Counted from the first letter of the stretch, positions 16,680-24,690 are shown. The stretch: 29,832 nt of DNA from JBOGEB01 sp050743125 (GCA_050743125.1 JBOGEB010000030.1:1-29832); one strand, 5' to 3'. Notes: generated by a model not told the origin, from the letters alone. Program-made: numbers and translations.

Positions 16680-16979
16680 ATGACTCGACAGCGTAAGGGT
16701 GGAGGCGGCCGGCACGGAACCGGTGGCGGGCGAAGCTCGCAGCGGAGCATGGCGCCGCCTGTCCTGGCCGGCCGACGTGCCCGGCGGCGCCTCGCCGACC
16801 AGCCCGAGCTCGACCTCACCGATGAGGAGTTGCGCGCCCTCGCCGACGAGGGCGTCGACCCCGACGACGTCCGCCGCCTCGCCCGCTCCCGCCCGGACCC
16901 CGAGGCCAGCGACCACGACCGTGACACCGCCCGCGACGACCTCGAAGGTCTGGTCAGCGAGCAGGAGGAAGACTACTAG
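16680..16979 (+). CDS. Small hypothetical protein, basic N-terminus and acidic C-terminus
   Basis: The 99-residue product has no recognised family. It has a Gly/Arg-rich basic head (residues 1-38, including RKGGGGRHGTGGG and RRARRR), a predicted helix with acidic repeats (LDLTDEELRALADEGVDPDDVRRLARS, 45-71) and a strongly acidic tail ending EEDY. AGAGGAG lies about 11 nt before the ATG, and the gene starts 20 bp after mdh in the same direction, so co-transcription is likely. The charge split suggests nucleic-acid or protein binding, but that is only inference. Confidence 0.65.
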   Translation: MTRQRKGGGGRHGTGGGRSSQRSMAPPVLAGRRARRRLADQPELDLTDEELRALADEGVDPDDVRRLARSRPDPEASDHDRDTARDDLEGLVSEQEEDY

Positions 16980-17023
16980 TGGTCCAAGCGGAAAGTTCCG
17001 TCGGCTGTGAGGGTGCGGCTGCG

Positions 17024-17842
17024 CTAAGCGGGCGGCTTGCGGCCCCAGGCCTGGAACAACGTCGAATAGAGGACCAGCGTGTCCGGATGTTCCAGGTGGC
17101 TAGCGAGCTGCAGCAGCAGGTCGTCCAGCTCGACCTCGGTCAGCACGCCGCGTGTCAGCATCTGCTTTCGGAGAATGCCAGCGAGGTGGAGCGGCAGCGT
17201 CTGGTAGAGGTCCCCTGGCCGCCAGACGTGCGCGTGGGCGGTGACCCCCACGTCCCTTAGGCCAGCCGCGCGCAGCAGGCGTGGCAGCCGTCTGCCGATG
17301 GACGGGTCCAGTCCAGCGCCCTGCCACGCCGTGATCAAGGCCGTCACCAGCCGGTCCCAGGCCGGGTGCGGCGGCTCGCAGATATACGAGACGACGTCCA
17401 GCTCCTGCAACGCCACGTAGCCGCCCGGTCGGGCCAGCCGCACCATCTCGGCTACCACCCGCTCCGGGTAGGAGACGTTGAACAGGACCAACCGTTCGTG
17501 GACGAGGTCGAACGACTCCCCGGGGAGCTGGGTTCCGGCGGCGTCGCCCTGGACGAGCTGCACGGTGTCGAGGTGGCGCTCCGCCAGCGACAGCGCGGCC
17601 ATGTCAAGCATTCGGGGTTCGCGCTCGAGGCCGACGACCGACCCCGACGGGCCGACCCGCTCGGACAGGAGATCCAGGACGCCCAGCGGGCCGCAGCCGA
17701 TGTCGATCGCTCGCCAGCCTGGCTTGACGCTGATCCGATCGAGCAGCTGCTCCGCCTCCGGGCGGTGGATCTCGCACTGCTCGAGCAGCCGCGTCCGCTC
17801 GGCGTCGCTTGCGCCGAGCAGATAGCTTGCCGTCTGAGTCAT
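17024..17842 (-). CDS. SAM-dependent methyltransferase (class I)
   Basis: This 272-residue methyltransferase has a class I Rossmann core. Motif I is AIDIGCGPLG (45-54), followed by VVGLEREPRMLDMA (acidic end of beta-2), VQGDAAGTQLPGESFDLVHERLVLFNV (motifs II/III) and LARPGGYVALQELD. The C-terminal 110 residues are helical, as in UbiE/Erg6-like enzymes acting on small molecules, but the acceptor is unknown. The ATG at 17842 has GGGGAG 4 nt upstream. It converges on the small acidic protein and is divergent from acs, with a perfect palindrome in the shared upstream region. Confidence 0.88.
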   Translation of the reverse strand: MTQTASYLLGASDAERTRLLEQCEIHRPEAEQLLDRISVKPGWRAIDIGCGPLGVLDLLSERVGPSGSVVGLEREPRMLDMAALSLAERHLDTVQLVQGDAAGTQLPGESFDLVHERLVLFNVSYPERVVAEMVRLARPGGYVALQELDVVSYICEPPHPAWDRLVTALITAWQGAGLDPSIGRRLPRLLRAAGLRDVGVTAHAHVWRPGDLYQTLPLHLAGILRKQMLTRGVLTEVELDDLLLQLASHLEHPDTLVLYSTLFQAWGRKPPA

Positions 17843-17915
17843 GACACTCCCCGGGTTGACCGCATTTCCTAGGAAGAGCGCCGGCTGGCCCACCTGATAC
17901 AGAGTTCAGTCGGAT

Positions 17916-17956
17916 CGTGGACACTTTGCCCCACCGGGTGGGGCAAAGTGTCCACG
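17916..17956. repeat. Perfect 20+1+20 bp palindrome
   Basis: Arms at 17916-17935 and 17937-17956 are exact reverse complements around the single base 17936; each arm contains TGGACACTTTGCCCC or its complement. It lies between divergent genes, 74 nt upstream of the methyltransferase ATG and 82 nt upstream of the acs ATG, so it is not placed as a terminator. It could be an operator, a palindromic mobile repeat, or two abutting terminal repeats left by an insertion sequence. I see no copy elsewhere in the window. Confidence 0.8.
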
Positions 17957-18037
17957 AAACGCCAGGCTCTGCGGTTGCATGATCGATTAGGCTGCTTGGC
18001 GCCGCCGGGACCACTGCGCCGACGAGGAGCCAAACGC

Positions 18038-20002
18038 ATGGCCGAGCACGTGACGCTCTCGAACCTCTACCGTGAGGACCGCTCGTTCCCCCCGCCGGAC
18101 GGCTTCGCCGCTCGAGCCCTGGTGCAGGACGAGTCGGTGTACGAGGAGGCGGAGGCGGATTTCGAGGCGTGGTGGGCGAGCCACGCGGAGCGCCTGCGGT
18201 GGATGCGGCCGTGGGACACGGTCCTGGAGTGGACCCCGCCGCACGCGAAGTGGTTCGTCGGCGGACAGCTCAACGCGAGCGACAACTGTCTGGACCGCCA
18301 TGTCGAGGACGGGTACGGGGACAAGATCGCCTACCACTGGGAGGGTGAGCCGGGCGACACCCGAACCTTGACCTACGCCGAGCTCAAGGACGAGGTGTCC
18401 CGTTTCGCGAACGCCCTGAAGGGGCTGGGCGTGGGCAAGGGCGACCGAGTGTGCGTCTACCTGCCGATGATTCCCGAGCTGCCGATCGCGATGCTCGCCT
18501 GCGCGCGGATCGGGGCGATCCACTCGGTGGTGTTCGGCGGGTTCTCCAGCCAGTCGGTCGTCGACCGTGTGGAGGACGCCGACGCGCGCGTGCTCATCAC
18601 CGCCGACGGCTCGTACCGCAAGGGCGGCGTCGTCCCGTTGAAGCAGAACGCCGACCGGGCGATGGCGGGCACGGACAAGATCTCCACCTGCGTCGTCGTG
18701 CGCCGCACGGGCGAGGACGTGTCGTGGGTCGAGGGGCGCGACCGTTGGTACCACGAGCTGGTCGAGGGCCAGTCGACCGACTGCCCGCCCGAGCCGATGG
18801 ACGCCGAGGACGTTCTCTACATCCTCTACACCTCCGGCACGACGGCGAAGCCGAAGGGGATCGTCCACACCACGGGCGGCTACCTCACCGGGGTCACCGC
18901 GACTCACCGGCTGGTCTTCGACCACAAGCCCGACACCGACGTGTACTGGTGCGCCGCCGACATCGGCTGGGTCACCGGGCACAGCTACATCGTCTACGGG
19001 CCGCTCGCGAACCGCGCGACCTCGGTGATGTACGAGGGCGCTCCGGACCATCCCGCGCGCGACCGCTGGTGGGAGATCGCCGAGAGGTACGGCGTGACGA
19101 TCCTCTACACCGCGCCCACCGCGATCCGGGCGTTCATGAAGTGGGGCGCCGACCTTCCGGCAAGCCACGACCTGTCGAGCCTGCGGCTGCTCGGGTCGGT
19201 CGGCGAGCCGATCAACCCCGAGGCGTGGATGTGGTACCAGGAGCACATCGGCGGTCGCCGCTGCCCGATCGTGGACACCTGGTGGCAGACCGAGACCGGG
19301 CAGATCCTGATCACGCCGCTGCCCGGGATCACGGCCGCCAAGCCGGGGGCCGCGATGCGCCCGTTCCCCGGCGTCAAGGCGGTCGTGGTCGACGAGCAGG
19401 GTCAGGCCGTCGAGCCCGGCGGCGGGGGCTACCTCACCCTGCAACGGCCGTGGCCGGCGATGCTGCGCACCCTGTGGGGCGACGACGAGCGCTACGTCGA
19501 CACCTACTGGTCGCGTTTCGGCGTCGAGGTCTACTTCGCCGGTGACGGCGCGAAGCTCGACGACGGCGGGCACATCTGGCTGCTCGGCCGGGTCGACGAC
19601 GTGATGAACGTCTCCGGCCACCGCATCTCCACGACCGAGGTCGAGAGCGCGCTGGTCGACCACCCGAAGGTCGCCGAGGCCGCGGTCGTCGGCCGCAACG
19701 ACGCCGACACCGGCCAGGCCATCGCCGCGTTCGTGTCGCTGCGCGGCGACCACGTCGGCGACGACGCGCTCGCGAGGGAGCTGGTCGACCATGTCGCCGA
19801 CCGCATCGGCAAGCTCGCCCGACCGAAGCAGGTCCTGTTCACCGCTGACCTGCCGAAGACCCGGTCGGGCAAGATCATGCGGCGCCTGCTGCGGGACATC
19901 GCCGAGGGCCGCCAGCTCGGCGACGTGACGACGCTGGCGAACGCCGACATCGTCGATGAGATCAAGAAGAGGTCCGAGGCGGCGGCCGTGCAAGAGACGT
20001 AG
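18038..20002 (+). CDS. acs: Acetyl-CoA synthetase (AMP-forming)
   Basis: Acs activates acetate with ATP and CoA to acetyl-CoA through acetyl-AMP. The 654 residues match the family length. The N-terminal ACAS domain has WFVGGQLNASDNCLDRH, the adenylation core has the P-loop YTSGTTAKPKGIVHTTGGY and DTWWQTETGQI, and the C-terminal domain has the hinge GRVDDVMNVSGHRIST and the catalytic, acetylation-prone Lys612 in KTRSGKIMRR. The ATG at 18038 has GAGGAG about 9 nt upstream; an in-frame GTG at 17948 lies inside the palindrome and is rejected. With the B12 subunit and sucCD it fits short-chain acid use. Confidence 0.96.
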   Translation: MAEHVTLSNLYREDRSFPPPDGFAARALVQDESVYEEAEADFEAWWASHAERLRWMRPWDTVLEWTPPHAKWFVGGQLNASDNCLDRHVEDGYGDKIAYHWEGEPGDTRTLTYAELKDEVSRFANALKGLGVGKGDRVCVYLPMIPELPIAMLACARIGAIHSVVFGGFSSQSVVDRVEDADARVLITADGSYRKGGVVPLKQNADRAMAGTDKISTCVVVRRTGEDVSWVEGRDRWYHELVEGQSTDCPPEPMDAEDVLYILYTSGTTAKPKGIVHTTGGYLTGVTATHRLVFDHKPDTDVYWCAADIGWVTGHSYIVYGPLANRATSVMYEGAPDHPARDRWWEIAERYGVTILYTAPTAIRAFMKWGADLPASHDLSSLRLLGSVGEPINPEAWMWYQEHIGGRRCPIVDTWWQTETGQILITPLPGITAAKPGAAMRPFPGVKAVVVDEQGQAVEPGGGGYLTLQRPWPAMLRTLWGDDERYVDTYWSRFGVEVYFAGDGAKLDDGGHIWLLGRVDDVMNVSGHRISTTEVESALVDHPKVAEAAVVGRNDADTGQAIAAFVSLRGDHVGDDALARELVDHVADRIGKLARPKQVLFTADLPKTRSGKIMRRLLRDIAEGRQLGDVTTLANADIVDEIKKRSEAAAVQET

Positions 20003-20027
20003 CCCCGTCGGCAAGGGGTACGCCGCG

Positions 20028-20063
20028 CGTGCGTGCGTGATGCCCCCGCGTCACGCACGCACG
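20028..20063. terminator. Bidirectional terminator-like hairpin
   Basis: Perfect 13-bp arms at 20028-20040 and 20051-20063 (CGTGCGTGCGTGA and complement) enclose a C-rich 10-nt loop. The hairpin sits in the 78-bp gap between the convergent acs and permease stop codons. There is no T-run, which is common for terminators in GC-rich actinobacteria, so the position and stability carry the call. Confidence 0.65.
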
Positions 20064-20080
20064 TGGGCGTGTATGAGACC

Positions 20081-21301
20081 TCAGGCGCGGCCGGCGGTGA
20101 GCCGACCGCGGCGAGAGACCGCGTCGATGGTGGCAGCGACGAGGAGCACCGCCCCGGTCACCATGAACTTCACGTTCGACGAGACCGCGAGCAGGTCCAT
20201 GCCGTTGGCGATCGACCCGATCACGAGCGCGCCGAGCAGGGCGGACCAGGCCGACCCGCGCCCGCCGAACAGGCTCGTTCCGCCGATCACCGCGGCGGCG
20301 ATGACGTTGAGCAGGAGGTCGCTGCCCCCTGACGACTGGTTGACCGCGAGGAGCCGGGACGCGCCGAGGATCCCGCCAGCGGCGGCCATCGTCGATGCGA
20401 GCACGAAGACCAGCACCCGGATCCGGTCCACCGCGATGCCAGCACGGCGGGCGGCCTCGGGATTGCCGCCCACGGCGCGGGCGTGGCGGCCGAACCGCAT
20501 CCTGGTCGTGAGCAGGTCGACCAGGACGACGAGCACGAGGAAGATCATCACGCTCAGCGGGAGCCCGCGGTCGGCGTTGAACACCGCCATCGCGGCGAGG
20601 ACCACGGCGCTCACGACGACGAGCCGTGCGGCGGGGGCGCGCGCGCCAGGCAGCCGCAGCCCGGCAGCTGCCCGGCGCCGACGGTCCAGGACGCCCATCG
20701 CGCCGACTATCCCGATCACCGCGACCGCGACCAGCCAGCCGAGGACCGGTGGGAAGAACGTCCCGGCCAGCCCGAGGATCGTGCGGTCGGTGAGGTTGAC
20801 GGTCCCCGTGCGGCCGAGCACGGACAGCTGCACGCCGAGCCAGCCGAGCAGCCCAGCGAGCGTCACGACGAACGAGGGGACGCGGAACCGGGTGACCCAC
20901 AGCCCGTGGAAGAGCCCAATCGCCGCGCCCGCGGCGAGCGCGATGAGCATCGCGAACGGGCCGGGCACCCCCCCCTTGGCGCTGATCACGGCCATGATCG
21001 CCGCGCTCAGGCCGCTGACCTGCGCGATCGAGAGGTCGATCTCCCTGATCAGCAGCACGACGACCACGCCGATCGCGATCGTGCCGGTGGCCGCGATCTG
21101 GAGCATGAGGTTCGTCAGGTTGACCGCGGAGAGGAAGCGGTCGTTGGCGGCCTGGAAGACACCCCAGATCAGGATGAGGCCGAGCAGGACCGGCCAGTAG
21201 GCGAGCTCGCCTTGGGACAGCCGGCGGCCGTAGTCCCGCAGCGCGCCGGTCAGCCCGGGCTGCTCGGTCGTCACCCCTGGATCGAGGTCTTGGATGATCA
21301 T
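20081..21301 (-). CDS. Sugar ABC transporter permease (XylH/RbsC type)
   Basis: The 406-residue polytopic membrane protein belongs to the branched-chain amino acid/ribose-type permeases. Its hydrophobic segments include VLLGLILIWGVFQAAN, GTIAIGVVVVLLIREIDLSIAQVSGLSAA and VPSFVVTLAGLLGWLGVQL. It carries the cytoplasmic coupling motif RFGRHARAVGGNPEAARRAGI and the C-terminal AAAVIGGTSLFGGRGS of the sugar branch. A basic loop (LDRRRRAAAGLRLPGARAPA) as in XylH homologues lies mid-protein. The ATG at 21301 overlaps the ATPase stop by 4 nt (ATGA). Substrate is probably a pentose or hexose monosaccharide, an inference from XylF/XylG/XylH likeness. Confidence 0.92.
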   Translation of the reverse strand: MIIQDLDPGVTTEQPGLTGALRDYGRRLSQGELAYWPVLLGLILIWGVFQAANDRFLSAVNLTNLMLQIAATGTIAIGVVVVLLIREIDLSIAQVSGLSAAIMAVISAKGGVPGPFAMLIALAAGAAIGLFHGLWVTRFRVPSFVVTLAGLLGWLGVQLSVLGRTGTVNLTDRTILGLAGTFFPPVLGWLVAVAVIGIVGAMGVLDRRRRAAAGLRLPGARAPAARLVVVSAVVLAAMAVFNADRGLPLSVMIFLVLVVLVDLLTTRMRFGRHARAVGGNPEAARRAGIAVDRIRVLVFVLASTMAAAGGILGASRLLAVNQSSGGSDLLLNVIAAAVIGGTSLFGGRGSAWSALLGALVIGSIANGMDLLAVSSNVKFMVTGAVLLVAATIDAVSRRGRLTAGRA

Positions 21302-22095
21302 GGCGAGCTCGCGCTCCCGCAGGGGCCGGTCGATGGCCGCCGCTGAAATGTCTGTCCGACCTCGACGCCCTGCGCTCCGGTGATCGCGCTCACGACGTCC
21401 TCTGCGGTGGTCTGACTGGTGCGGAACGTCTTGGCGCGGCGGCCGAGCCTCAGCACGACGATCCGGTCGGACACTGCAAACACCTCGACCAGGTTGTGGC
21501 TGATCACCACGACCCCGAGGCCTTGCTCCCGTAGGCGACGGATGAGGTCGAGGACCTGCCGCGTCTGTGCGACGCCGAGGGCGGCGGTGGGCTCGTCGAG
21601 GATCACGAGCTTCGGGCGTCCCATCGTCGCCCGGGCAACCGCGACCGACTGGCGTTGGCCACCTGACAGCGACGCCACCGGCGTCCGTACATCCGGGATT
21701 GTCACCGACATGCTGTGGAGGAGCGCGATCGCGCTGCGCTCCATCTCGGTTTCGTACAGCCACCCGCCGCCCGTGACCTCTCGCCCCAGGTAGAGGTTCG
21801 CTACGACGTCGAGGTTGTCGCACAGGGCGAGGTCCTGGTACACGCTGGCGATCCGCAGCGCTGCCGCGCTCTTCGGGCTGTTGATCGCGACCGGCCGGCC
21901 TTCGAAGCGGATCTCGCCGTGGTCTGGCGGCAGGATGCCGGCGATGATTTTTGCCAGCGTCGACTTCCCGGCGCCGTTGTCGCCGACGAGCGCGACGACC
22001 TCACCGGCGTGGCACTCGAAGTCGACCCCGGTCAGGGCGTGCACGGCCCCGAACCGCTTGTCGACGCCGCGCAGCTCCAACAACGGAGCGCTCAC
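21298..22095 (-). CDS. Sugar ABC transporter ATP-binding protein (XylG-like, single NBD)
   Basis: The 265-residue ATPase energises the sugar importer. Motifs: Walker A GDNGAGKST (38-46), Q-loop Gln87, signature LSGGQ (143-147), Walker B LVILDEP (163-169) and H-loop His200 in VVISHNLVEVF, so all catalytic elements are present. Unlike RbsA or E. coli XylG it has only one nucleotide-binding domain, as in many actinobacterial sugar importers. The GTG at 22095 has GGAG 8 nt upstream. It follows the binding-protein gene by 25 bp and overlaps the permease start. It is closely related to the ABC domain of the kinase fusion at 26076-28052. Confidence 0.93.
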   Translation of the reverse strand: MSAPLLELRGVDKRFGAVHALTGVDFECHAGEVVALVGDNGAGKSTLAKIIAGILPPDHGEIRFEGRPVAINSPKSAAALRIASVYQDLALCDNLDVVANLYLGREVTGGGWLYETEMERSAIALLHSMSVTIPDVRTPVASLSGGQRQSVAVARATMGRPKLVILDEPTAALGVAQTRQVLDLIRRLREQGLGVVVISHNLVEVFAVSDRIVVLRLGRRAKTFRTSQTTAEDVVSAITGAQGVEVGQTFQRRPSTGPCGSASSP

Positions 22096-23209
22096 GTCTG
22101 CTCCGTTCCCCGCTCGGAGCTCATCGCAGCCCCGCCGCCTTGCAGGCGGCCGCGAAGCTGGCCGTGCAGACTTGGTCGACGGTCCAGAAGCCGTCCTTGA
22201 TGACGGTGTCCTTCACGTTCTGCTTTGTCACCGCGATCGGGGTGAGCAGGACGGAGGGGACGTCCTTCAGGTTGTTGTTGACCGTGCTGGTCACGAGGTC
22301 CGCGCGCGGCTGCTCGCCCTTCGCGAGCGCGACCGCGAGCTCAGCGGCCGTCTCGGCTTGGAGCTTGATCGCCATGTAGACCGTCATGTACTGCTCGCCG
22401 GCCAGGATCCGCTGGATTGCGAGCAGCTCCGCGTCTTGCCCCGTTACCGGCGGCAGCGGGTTGACGCCGGCCCCCTTCATCGCCGCGATCGCGCCGCCGG
22501 CGGTGCCGTCGTTGGCCGCGTAGACGCCGGCGATCTGGTCGGGGCCAAGGTTCGTCAGGGCCTGCTCCATCTGCTGCTGGGCCTTGTCCGGGCTCCAGTC
22601 GGGCGTGTCGAACTCCTGGCCGATCTTCGGGCCGCTGCCGTCGAGCACACTGTGCGCGCCCTGCTTGAGCAGCGTCGCGTTGTTGTCCGTCGGTGCCCCG
22701 TTGATCATCACGATCGTGCCGTTGACCTTGCCGGCGGACTTCAGCGCGTCGAGGAGCGCCTGGGCCTGGAGCCTGCCGATGCGCTCGCTGTCGAAAGAGA
22801 CGTAGAAGTCGATGTCCGCGTCGAGGACCAGCCGGCTGTAGCTCACCACCGGCACTTTGGATTGCTTTGCTCGTACGACGATCGACGCTGCCGACTTGAA
22901 GTCGACCGCGTCGAGGACGAGCACGTCCGCGCCGTTCGTCAGCGCGGCCTCAGCTTGGGACTGCTGCTTCGTGGCGTCCTGGTCGGCGTTGCTGTAGAGC
23001 ATCTCGCAGTCGGGGCACAGCTCGCGAACTCGCCGCTCGAAGCTCGGCCGGTCCTGCGTCTCGTACCGCGCGGTCTTCGTCTCCGGCAGCAGCAGCGCGA
23101 TCTTCGTGCTGCTGCTCCCCCCGCTGCCGGATTGCCCGCTCCCGCAGGCGGTGGCCAACACCGCGAGCCCCAGCAGGAGCACAGCCAGCCTTTGCATCTT
23201 CTTCTCCTT
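22089..23209. repeat. Direct repeat copy A (1,121 bp, binding-protein gene)
   Basis: This tract matches 23319-24439 at a constant offset of 1,230 bp. I found only two differing bases (23188 G versus 24418 A; 23200 T versus 24430 A). It covers the start region of the ATPase gene, the gap and the whole binding-protein gene with its ribosome site. Confidence 0.95.
22121..23197 (-). CDS. Sugar-binding lipoprotein, copy A (XylF-like)
   Basis: This 358-residue periplasmic-binding-protein-4 family lipoprotein captures sugar for the adjacent importer. The signal peptide ends in LATAC with lipid-anchored Cys18, followed by a Gly/Ser linker. Domain I starts KIALLLPETKTARYETQD, and ADVLVLDAVDFKSAASIV, SYSRLVLDADIDFYVSFD and VYAANDGTAGGAIAAM follow the XylF/ChvE pattern. 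Translation starts at the ATG at 23197 with AAGGAG 8 nt upstream. The protein is identical to copy B upstream. It directly precedes the intact ATPase and permease genes. Confidence 0.94.
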   Translation of the reverse strand: MQRLAVLLLGLAVLATACGSGQSGSGGSSSTKIALLLPETKTARYETQDRPSFERRVRELCPDCEMLYSNADQDATKQQSQAEAALTNGADVLVLDAVDFKSAASIVVRAKQSKVPVVSYSRLVLDADIDFYVSFDSERIGRLQAQALLDALKSAGKVNGTIVMINGAPTDNNATLLKQGAHSVLDGSGPKIGQEFDTPDWSPDKAQQQMEQALTNLGPDQIAGVYAANDGTAGGAIAAMKGAGVNPLPPVTGQDAELLAIQRILAGEQYMTVYMAIKLQAETAAELAVALAKGEQPRADLVTSTVNNNLKDVPSVLLTPIAVTKQNVKDTVIKDGFWTVDQVCTASFAAACKAAGLR

Positions 23210-23325
23210 CAGGCTGTGGAGGAGCGCGATCGCGCCGCGCTCCGTCTTGGTTTCGTACAGCTACCCGCCGCCTGTGACCTCTCGCCCAGGTAGAGGTTCG
23301 CGACGACGTCGAGGTTGTCGCTCAC
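23209..23325 (-). pseudogene. Relic of a second ABC ATPase gene
   Basis: Positions 23213-23320 match 21712-21820 inside the intact ATPase gene with six substitutions and one missing base. The relic keeps the GTG AGC start of the ATPase gene (23325), then jumps to its codons 93-128 (DNLDVVANLYLG), so codons 3-92 and everything after 128 are gone. The missing base shifts the frame after LYLG, and a former Trp codon reads TAG in the old frame. What remains is a 38-codon open frame ending in TGA at 23209-23211, just before the copy A ribosome site. Confidence 0.88.
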
Positions 23326-24439
23326 GTCTGCTCCGTTCCCCGCTCGGAGCTCATCGCAGCCCCGCCGCCTTGCAGGCGGCCGCGAAGCTGGCCGTGCAGA
23401 CTTGGTCGACGGTCCAGAAGCCGTCCTTGATGACGGTGTCCTTCACGTTCTGCTTTGTCACCGCGATCGGGGTGAGCAGGACGGAGGGGACGTCCTTCAG
23501 GTTGTTGTTGACCGTGCTGGTCACGAGGTCCGCGCGCGGCTGCTCGCCCTTCGCGAGCGCGACCGCGAGCTCAGCGGCCGTCTCGGCTTGGAGCTTGATC
23601 GCCATGTAGACCGTCATGTACTGCTCGCCGGCCAGGATCCGCTGGATTGCGAGCAGCTCCGCGTCTTGCCCCGTTACCGGCGGCAGCGGGTTGACGCCGG
23701 CCCCCTTCATCGCCGCGATCGCGCCGCCGGCGGTGCCGTCGTTGGCCGCGTAGACGCCGGCGATCTGGTCGGGGCCAAGGTTCGTCAGGGCCTGCTCCAT
23801 CTGCTGCTGGGCCTTGTCCGGGCTCCAGTCGGGCGTGTCGAACTCCTGGCCGATCTTCGGGCCGCTGCCGTCGAGCACACTGTGCGCGCCCTGCTTGAGC
23901 AGCGTCGCGTTGTTGTCCGTCGGTGCCCCGTTGATCATCACGATCGTGCCGTTGACCTTGCCGGCGGACTTCAGCGCGTCGAGGAGCGCCTGGGCCTGGA
24001 GCCTGCCGATGCGCTCGCTGTCGAAAGAGACGTAGAAGTCGATGTCCGCGTCGAGGACCAGCCGGCTGTAGCTCACCACCGGCACTTTGGATTGCTTTGC
24101 TCGTACGACGATCGACGCTGCCGACTTGAAGTCGACCGCGTCGAGGACGAGCACGTCCGCGCCGTTCGTCAGCGCGGCCTCAGCTTGGGACTGCTGCTTC
24201 GTGGCGTCCTGGTCGGCGTTGCTGTAGAGCATCTCGCAGTCGGGGCACAGCTCGCGAACTCGCCGCTCGAAGCTCGGCCGGTCCTGCGTCTCGTACCGCG
24301 CGGTCTTCGTCTCCGGCAGCAGCAGCGCGATCTTCGTGCTGCTGCTCCCCCCGCTGCCGGATTGCCCGCTCCCGCAGGCGGTGGCCAACACCGCGAGCCC
24401 CAGCAGGAGCACAGCCAACCTTTGCATCTACTTCTCCTT
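23319..24439. repeat. Direct repeat copy B (1,121 bp, binding-protein gene)
   Basis: This is the second copy of the tract at 22089-23209. Its left end joins the ATPase relic at a CG shared by both parents, and its right end lies at the ribosome site of the binding-protein gene. Confidence 0.95.
23351..24427 (-). CDS. Sugar-binding lipoprotein, copy B (XylF-like)
   Basis: The amino acid sequence is identical to the copy at 22121-23197 (358 residues, lipobox Cys18, Peripla_BP_4 fold); the one coding difference I see is a silent Leu codon. The ATG at 24427 follows AAAGGAG by about 6 nt and abuts the TAG stop of the 63-residue membrane protein. Being first of the two, it probably has the higher transcript dose. 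Two identical binding-protein genes for one permease and ATPase would raise receptor dosage; alternatively this is a recent duplication with no selective role. Confidence 0.94.
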   Translation of the reverse strand: MQRLAVLLLGLAVLATACGSGQSGSGGSSSTKIALLLPETKTARYETQDRPSFERRVRELCPDCEMLYSNADQDATKQQSQAEAALTNGADVLVLDAVDFKSAASIVVRAKQSKVPVVSYSRLVLDADIDFYVSFDSERIGRLQAQALLDALKSAGKVNGTIVMINGAPTDNNATLLKQGAHSVLDGSGPKIGQEFDTPDWSPDKAQQQMEQALTNLGPDQIAGVYAANDGTAGGAIAAMKGAGVNPLPPVTGQDAELLAIQRILAGEQYMTVYMAIKLQAETAAELAVALAKGEQPRADLVTSTVNNNLKDVPSVLLTPIAVTKQNVKDTVIKDGFWTVDQVCTASFAAACKAAGLR

Positions 24440-24619
24440 TGCTCGAGCGTCGTCCATGTGCTCAGACGACGCCATCGAGCGCGGCTGCTCGCGGGGTGGG
24501 AGGAGCCGCTCCAGCATGTTGACTCGTCCGAGCAGCTTGGCTCGCCACCCCAGGGACCACCAGAGCGAGCCGAGTGCTGCCCCAACGATGGCGACGGCGG
24601 CTGCGATCTCGGTTGCCAC
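24428..24619 (-). CDS. Small single-helix membrane protein
   Basis: A 63-residue product starts at GTG (24619) with one hydrophobic helix at about 4-24 (IAAAVAIVGAALGSLWWSL), then a basic, charged tail ending ARAKEK. The stop codon directly abuts the start of binding-protein copy B, which supports co-translation. Only a weak GGGG stretch lies near the start. No family is recognised; it could be an accessory of the importer or of sigma factor control. Confidence 0.55.
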   Translation of the reverse strand: MATEIAAAVAIVGAALGSLWWSLGWRAKLLGRVNMLERLLPPREQPRSMASSEHMDDARAKEK

Positions 24620-24626
24620 GGCCCCG

Positions 24627-24686
24627 TCAGTCCTTCAGCAGCGCGACGGTCTCTGGGTCAAGCGGAGCCTTCGGTGGAGGCAGCAT
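24627..24686 (-). CDS. Possible 19-residue micro-ORF after the sigma factor gene
   Basis: An ATG frame (MLPPPKAPLDPETVALLKD) begins 4 nt after the sigma factor stop (TGATGACATG) and ends 7 nt before the start of the small membrane protein. Its tight fit between two genes suggests it may be translated or may couple translation, but there is no ribosome site or homology evidence. Confidence 0.25.
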   Translation of the reverse strand: MLPPPKAPLDPETVALLKD

Positions 24687-24690
24687 GTCA

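Noticed and set aside
17987..20014. 675-codon minus-strand frame opposite acs
   Set aside because: acs has full family motifs on the plus strand; the reverse frame shows only biased composition.
21302..21823. N-terminal extension of the permease frame into the ATPase gene
   Set aside because: The extra 174 codons are the shifted reading of the ATPase gene; the ATG at 21301 overlaps the ATPase stop in the usual ATGA manner.
22089..24439. Mobile element or transposon flanked by long direct repeats
   Set aside because: The repeats contain only the binding-protein gene and there is no transposase, terminal inverted repeat or target duplication; a tandem duplication with partial deletion explains it.
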